Positions 15,086 through 22,146 of a DNA stretch of 28,913 nt are shown here, in pieces. The position numbers and the translations under genes were made by a program. The number at the start of each line of letters is the position of its first letter. Position 1 is the first letter of the stretch. The stretch comes from an uncultured Paracoccus sp. (GTDB taxonomy: Bacteria; Pseudomonadota; Alphaproteobacteria; Rhodobacterales; Rhodobacteraceae). A model generated the notes under the pieces. That model saw only the letters and a program-made list of their open reading frames with translations. It had not been told where the DNA came from and did no database searches. The DNA lies in NCBI RefSeq assembly GCF_946221145.1, contig NZ_CAMIOH010000011.1:1-28913 (forward strand), given 5' to 3'.

Positions 15086-15189
15086 GTGAACCAACGGCGA
15101 ATGGCCGCGTTAAATCGGCATCGCTAAGCCTTCCCTCTTGGCGACTCTCTCTGATGGGGCGGTGCGCCGGTCGCGCGCCGCCCCTTTTC
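15086..15189 (+). ncRNA. Candidate small RNA ending at an orphan terminator
   Basis: The hairpin at 15156-15184 is followed by TTTT on the plus strand, but no plus-strand gene lies upstream. About 50 nt earlier there is GTGAAC (15086-15091), an 18-nt spacer and TTAAAT (15110-15115), a plausible promoter. The transcript would start near 15122 and be about 65-70 nt long, with a pyrimidine-rich stretch (TTCCCTCTT) that could pair with ribosome sites. The whole case rests on these signals. Confidence 0.25.
15156..15189 (+). terminator. Plus-strand intrinsic terminator
   Basis: The stem GGGGCGG / CCGCCCC (15156-15162 and 15178-15184) is extended inwards by TGCG/CGCG and followed by TTTTCA. The T-run is on the plus strand only, so it is not the natural terminator of the minus-strand peptidase that ends at 15188. 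Confidence 0.55.
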
Positions 15190-16177
15190 ATGGCCGCAGG
15201 CTGCGCCAGCAGGGTTGCAGATCGCCCGGCGCCGGGGTCGCGGCATGGACCGCCCGCGCGATGGCCCGCGCCAGCACCGCCGCCGCCGCATGGCCCAGCA
15301 GGAAGGGATCGGTTGCCGGATCAGCCAGCGGCCGGGCACCGGTCGAGGCGGCAAAGACCAGATCGCCGTCAAAGGGCGTATGGCTGGGCACCAGGGCGCG
15401 GGCCATGCCGTCATGGGCGGCGATGGCAAGGCGTTGCAGGGCGGGTTTGTCCAGTGCGGCATCCGTGGCGACAATGGCGATGGTCGTCGCCTCGCCCATG
15501 CGCTTGCCTGGCCGGGGCTCTTCGGCGGCGGGAAAGGCGGCGGGCAGGCCCAGGCTGCCAAATTCGCCGTCCAGTTCCCAAGGCGCGGCCCAGAATTGCC
15601 GGGTCTCGCCGACGGTCGCCCGGCCCAGGGCATTGACCACCACCAGGGCGCCGACCGTGGCCCCATGTGCCAGCACGGCCGAGGCCGATCCCAGCCCGCC
15701 CTTCAGGGTGCCTGTCGTGGCCCCGGTCCCTGCGCCTGCCGTGCCGATGGCGAAATCCGTGTCCGCCGCATCGAAGGCCGCCCGCCCAAGCGCCGGATAG
15801 GGATTGTCCGTCCAGGCCTTGTCGCCGCCGCTCAGCAGATCGAAGACGATCGCCCCCGGCACGATCGGCACCCGCGCCGCACCCACCGCGAAACCGCGCC
15901 CCGCCGCCCGCAGCCCCGCCATCACCCCGTCGCAGGCCGCCAGCCCAAAGGCCGACCCGCCCGACAGCACAAGCGCATCGACCTGCTGGACCAGCTTGTC
16001 GGGGGCCAGCAGGTCGGTGTCCCGCGTGCCCGGTGCGCCGCCCATCACATGCACCGCCGCAGCAAGGGGGGCGTTTCCCGTCAGTACCGTGACGCCGGAT
16101 TTCAGGCCCGGATCGGCGGCATTGCCCACCCGCAGGCCGGGAATATCGGTGATCAGGTTGCGGGGTCCGGGCGTCAT
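15188..16177 (-). CDS. P1 family peptidase (DmpA/S58-type N-terminal-nucleophile hydrolase)
   Basis: A 329-residue member of the P1 (DmpA, S58) family, which self-cleaves into two chains to expose an N-terminal Ser or Thr and acts as an aminopeptidase or amidase. Family segments are NLITDIPGLRVGNA at the start, SGVTVLTG, GGAPGTRDTDLL, VDALVLSGGSAFGLAACDGV and GTAGAGTGATTGTLKGGLGS, then ATTIAIVATDAAL and FDGDLVFAAST. The exact cleavage site cannot be fixed by eye. The start at 16177 has AGGA 8 nt upstream; an upstream in-frame ATG at 16231 has no such site. No signal peptide is seen, so it is probably cytoplasmic. The substrate is unknown. Confidence 0.9.
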   Translation of the reverse strand: MTPGPRNLITDIPGLRVGNAADPGLKSGVTVLTGNAPLAAAVHVMGGAPGTRDTDLLAPDKLVQQVDALVLSGGSAFGLAACDGVMAGLRAAGRGFAVGAARVPIVPGAIVFDLLSGGDKAWTDNPYPALGRAAFDAADTDFAIGTAGAGTGATTGTLKGGLGSASAVLAHGATVGALVVVNALGRATVGETRQFWAAPWELDGEFGSLGLPAAFPAAEEPRPGKRMGEATTIAIVATDAALDKPALQRLAIAAHDGMARALVPSHTPFDGDLVFAASTGARPLADPATDPFLLGHAAAAVLARAIARAVHAATPAPGDLQPCWRSLRP

Positions 16178-16730
16178 GGGGTTCCTGGGCAGGTTTTGGC
16201 TGTTGCGGTCAGAAAGGCTTGGCGCGGGCACGGGGCCGGTGCAAGGCTGCGTGTCAACTTTTTGTCGGCCCCGGCTCTGGCCTTGGCGACAGGTCCGCCG
16301 GTAAACGCGCGCGGGCGGGGATGGCGCAGGTTCACACCATCGGCTTTGTGCCCGTCAGTGCGGCTTCCTGGGCCGATGGGGTGATTTTCACCAACAGTAA
16401 CAGGGTCAGGGTCGCGGCGAATGGGGCGCGCCGCCACCATTTTCGGCGCAGATGACCATGAAATCCTGACGTTGTTTCCTGAACCGGCGGACGGCGCCTG
16501 GGTCGCAAACTGTCAGAGCATAATTTGGCCGATTACCGGCGATTGTTTGGATAAGACGGCCGCAGGCAACATGCCCGCTTGGCGATATTTCGCAAAGGAT
16601 ATGCCCGATATGGAATTATTGCCGGAGGACGCAGATTTGATTGCGCGGTTCACGTCGAAAAGAACATCTTTCTCGAATCAAACATGTATCTTACGGTTCA
16701 CGCGGCTTTTCCAGTAATCGGAGTTATCCT
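16178..16730. other. 550-bp intergenic region upstream of the first VPLPA-CTERM gene
   Basis: No convincing gene is seen. A plus frame at 16421-16717 (98 codons) overlaps nothing known and resembles no family. From about 16500 the DNA becomes clearly more AT-rich, as expected for a promoter region. The 9-mer CGGTTCACG is repeated at 16646-16654 and 16694-16702, 48 bp apart, and GGTGATTTTCACC (16380-16392) is a short inverted repeat. A confident promoter could not be assigned. Confidence 0.5.
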
Positions 16731-17492
16731 GTGATACGTTATCTTGTCCCGGCACTGCTGATCGGTGCCGTCCAGGCGATGCCTGCATCGGCCAAGTCGA
16801 TCAACTGGATCGACTGGAAAACCTCGACCACGACGGCAGCGGGCTTTACCGCCTTTGGCCAGATCACCTCGGGGACCGAGGTGATCGACGTGACCTATAA
16901 CAACCCCAAGGGCGTCGGGTTCTTCCAGACCGGCGTTGGCGTGGATTACTTCACCAGCAGCACGGCGAATTCGCCCTTTACCAGCACCGGGCCGAATGGC
17001 GTCGACAACCGGCCCCCGGCGGCAGAGATGATTGCCCTGCAATATGCGGGCCCGCAGACGCTCAGCTTTTCAACGGCGGTCGAGAATCTGTATCTGTCCT
17101 ATGTCAGCCTGAACTATAACGGCTGGCGCTTCGACCAGGACTTCACCATCCTCAGCAATACCGGATCGAACATCGACGGGGCCGGCACGGATGGCGCGGG
17201 CTATTGGGGCGCCGGCGGCATAACGCGGGTGGACAACGGCGACGGCACCTATTCGCTGAACAGCACCAGTATCGGAGGAACCGAGCCGCATGGCACGATC
17301 CTGCTGCCCGATGTGTTCAGCGTGCTGACCTGGGACTCTCTGAGCAACGAATACTGGAACGGCTTCACCGTCGGGATCGAGGGCACGGACGAACAAGTCG
17401 GTCCGGCGCCGGTGCCGCTGCCTGCGGGCGCCTGGCTGGTGCTGACGGGGCTTGCCGGTTTCGGCATCGCATCGCGCCGCCGCAAGGTCTGA
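16731..17492 (+). CDS. VPLPA-CTERM sorting domain protein (exported), first of two
   Basis: The N-terminus is a signal peptide (MIRYLVPALLIGAVQAMPASA, cleavage near A21/K22). The last 26 residues (228-253) are a full VPLPA-CTERM tag: VPLPAGAWLVL, a hydrophobic helix and the basic end RRRKV. Such tags are recognised by exosortase D (XrtD) in alphaproteobacteria, which is thought to cleave or anchor the protein at the surface; no exosortase gene is in this window. The body (about 25-225) is rich in Gly, Thr, Ser, Asn and aromatics and likely beta-stranded, but I recognise no domain. Start: GTG at 16731, with CGGAG about 8 nt upstream; the frame is open further upstream without a better start. 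A strong terminator follows. Confidence 0.88.
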   Translation: MIRYLVPALLIGAVQAMPASAKSINWIDWKTSTTTAAGFTAFGQITSGTEVIDVTYNNPKGVGFFQTGVGVDYFTSSTANSPFTSTGPNGVDNRPPAAEMIALQYAGPQTLSFSTAVENLYLSYVSLNYNGWRFDQDFTILSNTGSNIDGAGTDGAGYWGAGGITRVDNGDGTYSLNSTSIGGTEPHGTILLPDVFSVLTWDSLSNEYWNGFTVGIEGTDEQVGPAPVPLPAGAWLVLTGLAGFGIASRRRKV

Positions 17493-17517
17493 CGGCGCAA
17501 TTGCACAAAACGGCTGG

Positions 17518-17547
17518 GGGCGGCGCGAATGTCGCGCCGCCCTTTTT
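17518..17547 (+). terminator. Intrinsic terminator after the first VPLPA-CTERM gene
   Basis: A perfect 11-bp stem (GGGCGGCGCGA / TCGCGCCGCCC, loop ATG) is followed directly by TTTTT. It shows that the two VPLPA-CTERM genes are transcribed separately. Confidence 0.92.
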
Positions 17548-17614
17548 CAATTCGGGCGGGGCAACATCACGTCGCCATAACGACGCGGCCTCCCAAGGAG
17601 AATGTTTCTGCCGG

Positions 17615-17634
17615 TTTCACCCGCGCGGGTGAAA
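17615..17634. promoter_or_regulatory. Perfect 20-bp palindrome, possible operator
   Basis: TTTCACCCGCGCGGGTGAAA reads the same on both strands and ends 88 bp before the start of the second VPLPA-CTERM gene. The length and symmetry fit a dimeric regulator such as a LuxR-type protein, and such a gene lies nearby (18355-19473). Just after it, GGCACA (17653-17658) and TGTGCC (17666-17671) form another inverted repeat. Confidence 0.45.
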
Positions 17635-17722
17635 GAGATCGGGCCGGTTCGGGGCACAATGACGATGTGCCGGCGCCCTCCTGCGCGAGGCAATAACGTC
17701 TTTAGCGTTCAGGAAGGATTCC

Positions 17723-18358
17723 ATGGTGACCACACGATTTCCAGCAGCCGGAGCGATTGCTCTTTTCGTAATGACAGGGGCGGCGAATGCCGCGGTCCTC
17801 ACATTCGAGAATATCGGACTGAACAGCAGCGAGGATATTCCGCAGACCTATGGCGATCTCGGCAATCTCGATCTGACCTATCAGTCCCGCGAAGCGTTCG
17901 GCAATTCTGCCCCGTCCTATCCTTATCTTCTGTATTGGCAGGATGGTTACAGCGACCGCACCGGCGTGGCCTATGCGCCTGATACCAACGTCGCCGAAAT
18001 CTCGTTCAATGCTGCTCCGGGCTATACCGGCACGATCAGCACGGCCTATTTCGGCACCTATACCAGCGACGTGAGCGGCAGTTTCGCGATCTATGATTCC
18101 GCCTGGAATGTGCTGTGGAGCCATACCGAAAGCGCGATCTGGGACGGCGGTATCGGCATCAGCCCTGCGGTCAGCTTTACCGGGATCGCCTATCTGCAAT
18201 GGGGGGCGGACTGGAATCTGGGGCTGGACGAACTGGTCTATTCCGTCGAACCCACGGGCAGCCAGCCGGCTCCGGTTCCCCTTCCCGCCGGGCTGCCGCT
18301 GCTGGGCGGCGGGTTGCTGGCCTTTGCGGGCCTGCGGCGGTCGCGCAAGCGGGGTTAG
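17723..18358 (+). CDS. VPLPA-CTERM sorting domain protein (exported), second of two
   Basis: This 211-residue protein has a signal peptide (MVTTRFPAAGAIALFVMTGAANA, cleavage near A23/A24) and a VPLPA-CTERM tag at 185-211: VPLPAGLPLLGGGLLAFAGL, then RRSRKRG. The body starts AVLTFENIG and contains many aromatic and Ser/Thr residues with WNVLWSHTESAIWDGG and LQWGADWNLGLDELVYSV, similar in style to beta-sandwich PEP-CTERM proteins; no known domain is recognised. It is not obviously homologous to the first VPLPA protein outside the ends. AGGAAGGATT precedes the ATG. Its stop overlaps by 4 bp the stop of the convergent LuxR-type gene. Probable role: a surface or extracellular matrix protein, by family only. 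Confidence 0.9.
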   Translation: MVTTRFPAAGAIALFVMTGAANAAVLTFENIGLNSSEDIPQTYGDLGNLDLTYQSREAFGNSAPSYPYLLYWQDGYSDRTGVAYAPDTNVAEISFNAAPGYTGTISTAYFGTYTSDVSGSFAIYDSAWNVLWSHTESAIWDGGIGISPAVSFTGIAYLQWGADWNLGLDELVYSVEPTGSQPAPVPLPAGLPLLGGGLLAFAGLRRSRKRG

Positions 18359-19473
18359 TGGCGCATCCCGGACACCAGTCGCAGCAGGTCGGCCTGCCCT
18401 GTCGTCCCGGTTTTCAGGTAGAGTGTTTTCAGTTGCGACCGGATCGTCTCGCGAGAGCGGCCAGCCTCGCGGGCGATCTGGTCGATGGTTTTTCCCGACA
18501 GCAGCCCGTCCAGGGCGCGGGTTTCGGCGGGGGTCAGGCGGTGGCGGGCCGAGAACATGTCGATGTCGGCGTGCCAGCCCTTGGCGCGAAGCGGTTCCAG
18601 GGTGATGCAGACGCCCGGCCCCTCGAACAGGCTTCGTTCGCGGTCGCGCTGCATCCGAATCAGTGTCAGCGCCAGATCGCCCACCACGATCCGCTGCTGC
18701 TGCGGGCCGTCATAGCCAAGCGAAAGCATCGCCGACAGCATGGCCTGCGCGGTGGCGCAGCCCAGCCGCAGACGCCCGGAGGGGTCGATGCCGATGGTCG
18801 CGCCGAACATCTGCTGCGCCATGGCCGAGGCGGTGCGGATCCGGCACCCGCTTCCGACGATCACCACGCCAAGATGCAACGCATCCAGAATCGAGCCGTC
18901 CAGATCGCCCAACCCATTGGCAAAGCTGGTGCGGCGATAGAAATCGGCGGCGCGGCGCAGATGCGGCGAAATCCGGTCGAACTGCGCCGCCCACAGGTCC
19001 ACCTTGTCCCAATCGGTCTGGCTGCTCATGACCGTCAGGTTGAACTGGAAATCCTCGGTCCGTTCGATCACCAGACCGCCCGAGGTTTCCACGTCGTTGG
19101 GCACAAGGAAGTCGTGATAGAATTCGGACCGCGCCAGATGCTCTAGCGGGCAAAGCCTGTGGGCGGCGACGCTTTTTCCGGGTCGTGTCGCCTCCATCGC
19201 AGGAATCCAAGGGTTTCGCGCCGCGAAATGGCTGCCATAGTCCGCCATCGCCTGATCGGTCATTCCGACGTGCAGGGCCGAGAAACCGGGATTTTCGCCG
19301 AACCCCTGGGCAAAAAGAACTGCTTTTCCATCTGGCAGGGGCTTGGCAAGCCGGTCCAGAAACGCCTGCCAGTCGCTTTCGCCCAGCAGCGCGGCATAGA
19401 TCAGTTCGACAAGGTGATTGTCATCGGGATGGGGCTGCATCGAAAACATCGGGACCGTTGAATACCCGATCAT
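18355..19473 (-). CDS. LuxR-type HTH transcriptional regulator
   Basis: The C-terminal ~60 residues (about 310-372) are a LuxR/GerE HTH: RHRLTPAETRALDGLLSGKT, IDQIAREAGRSRETIRSQLK, then TLYLKTGTTGQADLL. The N-terminal ~300 residues are not an acyl-homoserine-lactone domain that I recognise; they contain the opening DNHLVELIYAALLGESDWQA and VLDALHLGVVIVG-like PAS-type features (about 193-210). This layout is common in Rhodobacteraceae, with unknown ligands. The start is uncertain: ATG at 19473 gives the full length, but in-frame ATGs at 19449 and 19440 are also possible and none has a strong ribosome site. It converges with the second VPLPA-CTERM gene (4-bp overlap) and is a candidate regulator of that locus by position only. 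Confidence 0.88.
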   Translation of the reverse strand: MIGYSTVPMFSMQPHPDDNHLVELIYAALLGESDWQAFLDRLAKPLPDGKAVLFAQGFGENPGFSALHVGMTDQAMADYGSHFAARNPWIPAMEATRPGKSVAAHRLCPLEHLARSEFYHDFLVPNDVETSGGLVIERTEDFQFNLTVMSSQTDWDKVDLWAAQFDRISPHLRRAADFYRRTSFANGLGDLDGSILDALHLGVVIVGSGCRIRTASAMAQQMFGATIGIDPSGRLRLGCATAQAMLSAMLSLGYDGPQQQRIVVGDLALTLIRMQRDRERSLFEGPGVCITLEPLRAKGWHADIDMFSARHRLTPAETRALDGLLSGKTIDQIAREAGRSRETIRSQLKTLYLKTGTTGQADLLRLVSGMRH

Positions 19474-19564
19474 TGGGCCGGACGGCCCGCCGTTCTGTCA
19501 ACGGAAAATGCCCTGTCGTCACCAGCCCTTTACACGCTGCCTGCCGCCGCCTATCTGACGCTGC

Positions 19565-20035
19565 ATGGCCACGGATCCCGACAAGAACTACAAGATCATC
19601 GCCGAAAACCGGCGCGCGCGCTTCGATTACTTCATCGAAAGCGACCTCGAGGTGGGGATCATCCTGACCGGATCCGAGGTGAAGTCCCTGCGCACCGGAC
19701 AGTCGAACATCGCCGAAAGCTATGCCTCGGTCGAACAGGGCGAATTATGGCTGATCAACGGCTATGTCGCGCCCTACAAGCAGGCGGGGGTGTTCGGACA
19801 CGAGGAACGCCGCCGCCGCAAGCTGCTGGTGTCGCGCAAGGAACTGGCGCGGCTGTGGCAGGCCATCGGCCGTGAAGGCATGACGCTGATCCCGTTGGTG
19901 CTGTATTTCAACCACCGTGGCATCGTGAAGCTGAAGATCGGCGTGGCCAAGGGCAAGAAGAACCACGACAAGCGCGAAACCGACGCCAAGCGCGACTGGA
20001 ACCGCCAGAAACAGCGGCTGCTGAAGCAGGGCTAA
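19565..20035 (+). CDS. smpB: SsrA-binding protein
   Basis: SmpB binds tmRNA and brings it to stalled ribosomes for trans-translation. The 156-residue protein matches along its whole length: KIIAENRRARFDYFIESDLEVGI, LTGSEVKSLRTGQSNIAESY, ELWLINGYVAPYKQAG, RRRKLLVSRKEL, then LVLYFNHRGIVKLKIGVAKGKKNHDKRETDAKRDW and the basic C-terminal tail that enters the mRNA channel. No tmRNA gene is visible in the window. The upstream ribosome site is weak. It shares its 91-bp upstream gap with the divergent LuxR-type gene. Confidence 0.97.
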   Translation: MATDPDKNYKIIAENRRARFDYFIESDLEVGIILTGSEVKSLRTGQSNIAESYASVEQGELWLINGYVAPYKQAGVFGHEERRRRKLLVSRKELARLWQAIGREGMTLIPLVLYFNHRGIVKLKIGVAKGKKNHDKRETDAKRDWNRQKQRLLKQG

Positions 20036-20097
20036 GCCATTGCGCGGGCGGGCATCGCCCTGTAGATCAGGCCCCGCACCATGAGGGGACGGGGGCC

Positions 20098-20952
20098 ATG
20101 CAGGACGATCCGAAAACGCTGGTTTCGACCGAGTGGCTGGCCGCCCATCTGAACGATCCCGACCTGCGCATCATCGACGCCAGCTGGCACATGCCTGCCA
20201 CCGGCCGCAATGGTCTGGCCGAATATGATGCTGCCCACATCCCCGGCGCGCGCTTTTTTGACATCGACGCGATTTCCGACAAGCGGTCGGCCCTGCCGCA
20301 TATGGCCCCGCCGGTCGAGATGTTCATTTCCCGGATGCGCGCCATGGGCGTGGGCGACGGGCATCAGGTGGTCGTTTATGACAGTTCCGACGTGCGCAGC
20401 GCCGCGCGGGTCTGGTGGACCTTTCGCCTGATGGGCAAGACCGATGTAGCGGTGCTGGACGGCGGGTTCGCCAAATGGCAGGCCGAGGGCCGCGAGGTCG
20501 AGGACATGCCCCCCGTGCTGCGCGACCGCCATATCACGGTGCAGCGTCAGGCCGGGCTGGTGCGCGATGTGACGCAGGTTGCGGCGGCCAGCAAGCTGGG
20601 CGATCACCAGATCGTCGATGCCCGCGCGGCCGAACGCTTTCGCGGTGACGTGCCCGAACCCCGGGAGGGGCTGCGTTCGGGCCATATTCCCGGTGCGCGG
20701 AACGTTCCCTTTGGACGGCTGCTGAACGCGGACGGCACGATGAAATCGCCCGAGGCCCTGCGCGCGGAATTCGAAGCCGCCGGGGTCGATCTGAAAAAGC
20801 CCGTGATCACCAGTTGCGGCAGCGGCGTGACCGCCGCGGTGCTGTCGCTGGCGCTTGAACGGATCGGGCACCGCAACCACTCGCTCTATGACGGAAGCTG
20901 GACCGAATGGGGCAGCTTCCCCGACCTGCCCATCGCAACCGGAGACGCCTGA
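20098..20952 (+). CDS. sseA: 3-mercaptopyruvate sulfurtransferase (two-domain rhodanese)
   Basis: Transfers sulfur from 3-mercaptopyruvate to a thiol or cyanide acceptor, in cysteine catabolism. Two rhodanese domains are present: an inactive N-terminal one (about 6-135; DASWHMP, AHIPGARFFDID, YDSSDVRSAARVWW without Cys) and a catalytic C-terminal one with the active-site loop C240-G-S-G-V-T, the signature that separates mercaptopyruvate from thiosulfate sulfurtransferases. GHIPGARNVPF and DGSWTEWG complete the pattern. A purine-rich GAGGGGACGGGGG precedes the ATG. The stop overlaps the start of the aminotransferase by one base (TGATG), so the two are translationally coupled; a transaminase next door could supply 3-mercaptopyruvate from cysteine, an inference. 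Confidence 0.93.
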   Translation: MQDDPKTLVSTEWLAAHLNDPDLRIIDASWHMPATGRNGLAEYDAAHIPGARFFDIDAISDKRSALPHMAPPVEMFISRMRAMGVGDGHQVVVYDSSDVRSAARVWWTFRLMGKTDVAVLDGGFAKWQAEGREVEDMPPVLRDRHITVQRQAGLVRDVTQVAAASKLGDHQIVDARAAERFRGDVPEPREGLRSGHIPGARNVPFGRLLNADGTMKSPEALRAEFEAAGVDLKKPVITSCGSGVTAAVLSLALERIGHRNHSLYDGSWTEWGSFPDLPIATGDA

Positions 20953-22133
20953 TGCTGTCGAACCTGAAACCCCAAGCCCCCGATTCGATCCTGAAGCTGA
21001 TCGAGGAATTCAAGGCCGACACCCGGCAGGGCAAGATCGACCTGGGGGTCGGCGTCTACAAGGATCCGCAGGGGGTCACGCCGGTGATGCGCGCGGTCAA
21101 GGCGGCGGAACAGCGGATTTGGGAAACGCAGACCACCAAGGCCTATACCGGGCTGGCCGGAGAGGCGGATTATCGCAACGCCATGGCGCAGATGGTGCTG
21201 AAGGACGTGCCGGGCGACCGGCTGGCATCCCTGGCGACGGTGGGCGGCACCGGCGCGATCCGGCAGGCGCTTGAACTGGCGCGCCTGGCCAATCCGGGGG
21301 TGACGGTTTACGTGTCCGACCCGACCTGGCCCAACCACCTGTCGATCATGAAATTCATGGGCCTGCCCTTCGTGGAATACCGTTACTTCGACACGGCCAC
21401 GCGCGGCGTCGATTTCGACGGGATGAAGGCCGACATCGCCCGCGCGGGCAAGGGCGACATCGTTTTGCTGCACGGCTGCTGCCACAACCCGACCGGCGCC
21501 AACCTGACGCTGGACCAATGGTCCGAGGTCGTGGCGATCCTGGAGACATCCGGGGCGATCCCGCTGGTCGATCTGGCCTATCAGGGCTTTGGCGACGGGC
21601 TCGAGGAAGACGCCGCCGCCACCCGCCTGATCGCGCAAAGCCTGCCCGAGGTGCTGATCGCGGCGTCGTGCAGCAAGAACTTCGGCATCTATCGCGAACG
21701 CACCGGGATCCTGTTCGCCCTGGCCGAAAACACCGCCGCGCGCGATCTGGCGCAGGGGTCGATGGCCTATCTGAACCGGCAGAATTATTCCTTCCCGCCC
21801 GATCACGGCGCCCGGATCGTCAGCACCATCCTGACCGACGACGCCCTGCGCGCCGACTGGGCGGCCGAGCTGGAGGAAGTCCGCAACACCATGCTGGGCC
21901 TGCGCGCACAGCTGGCCTCGGAGCTGCGCGATCTGTCGGGCAGCGACCGCTTTGACTTCATCGGCCAGCATCGCGGCATGTTTTCGCGCCTGGGGGCGGC
22001 GCCGGAACAGGTCCAGAAGCTGAAATCCGATGCGGCGATCTATATGGTCGGCGATTCGCGGCTGAACATCGCCGGCCTGAACCAGCATACGGTGCCGGTT
22101 CTGGCCCGCGCGATCATCGACGCGGGGATCTGA
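20952..22133 (+). CDS. Aromatic amino acid aminotransferase (class I, PLP)
   Basis: A 393-residue class I/II aminotransferase of the AspC/TyrB type. Landmarks: LGVGVYKDPQGVTPVM (N-terminal lid), GTGAIRQALELARLA, DPTWPNH (Trp stacking on PLP), HGCCHNPTG (N179), D207 in VDLAYQGFGDG, PLP lysine K242 in SCSKNFGIYRERTG, and R in DSRLNIAGL for the substrate carboxylate. These match aspartate/aromatic aminotransferases; the preference between Asp and aromatic amino acids cannot be decided from sequence alone, though TyrB-like is the usual annotation. GGAG lies about 7 nt before the ATG, inside the end of sseA. It converges with comEC with only 13 bp between stops. Confidence 0.9.
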   Translation: MLSNLKPQAPDSILKLIEEFKADTRQGKIDLGVGVYKDPQGVTPVMRAVKAAEQRIWETQTTKAYTGLAGEADYRNAMAQMVLKDVPGDRLASLATVGGTGAIRQALELARLANPGVTVYVSDPTWPNHLSIMKFMGLPFVEYRYFDTATRGVDFDGMKADIARAGKGDIVLLHGCCHNPTGANLTLDQWSEVVAILETSGAIPLVDLAYQGFGDGLEEDAAATRLIAQSLPEVLIAASCSKNFGIYRERTGILFALAENTAARDLAQGSMAYLNRQNYSFPPDHGARIVSTILTDDALRADWAAELEEVRNTMLGLRAQLASELRDLSGSDRFDFIGQHRGMFSRLGAAPEQVQKLKSDAAIYMVGDSRLNIAGLNQHTVPVLARAIIDAGI

Positions 22134-22146
22134 CAGGGGGATCCGA

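Noticed and set aside
13542..15089. A 515-codon plus frame
   Set aside because: It is antisense to gabD, which has full catalytic motifs; no family was recognised in the plus frame.
16421..16717. A 98-codon plus frame before the first VPLPA-CTERM gene
   Set aside because: There is no recognisable family or clear ribosome site, and it lies in the AT-rich promoter-like region; treated as non-coding.
17602..17982. A plus frame starting just after AAGGAG between the VPLPA-CTERM genes
   Set aside because: The purine box is too close to the start codon, and the frame overlaps the second VPLPA gene out of phase with a Ser/Arg-rich translation.
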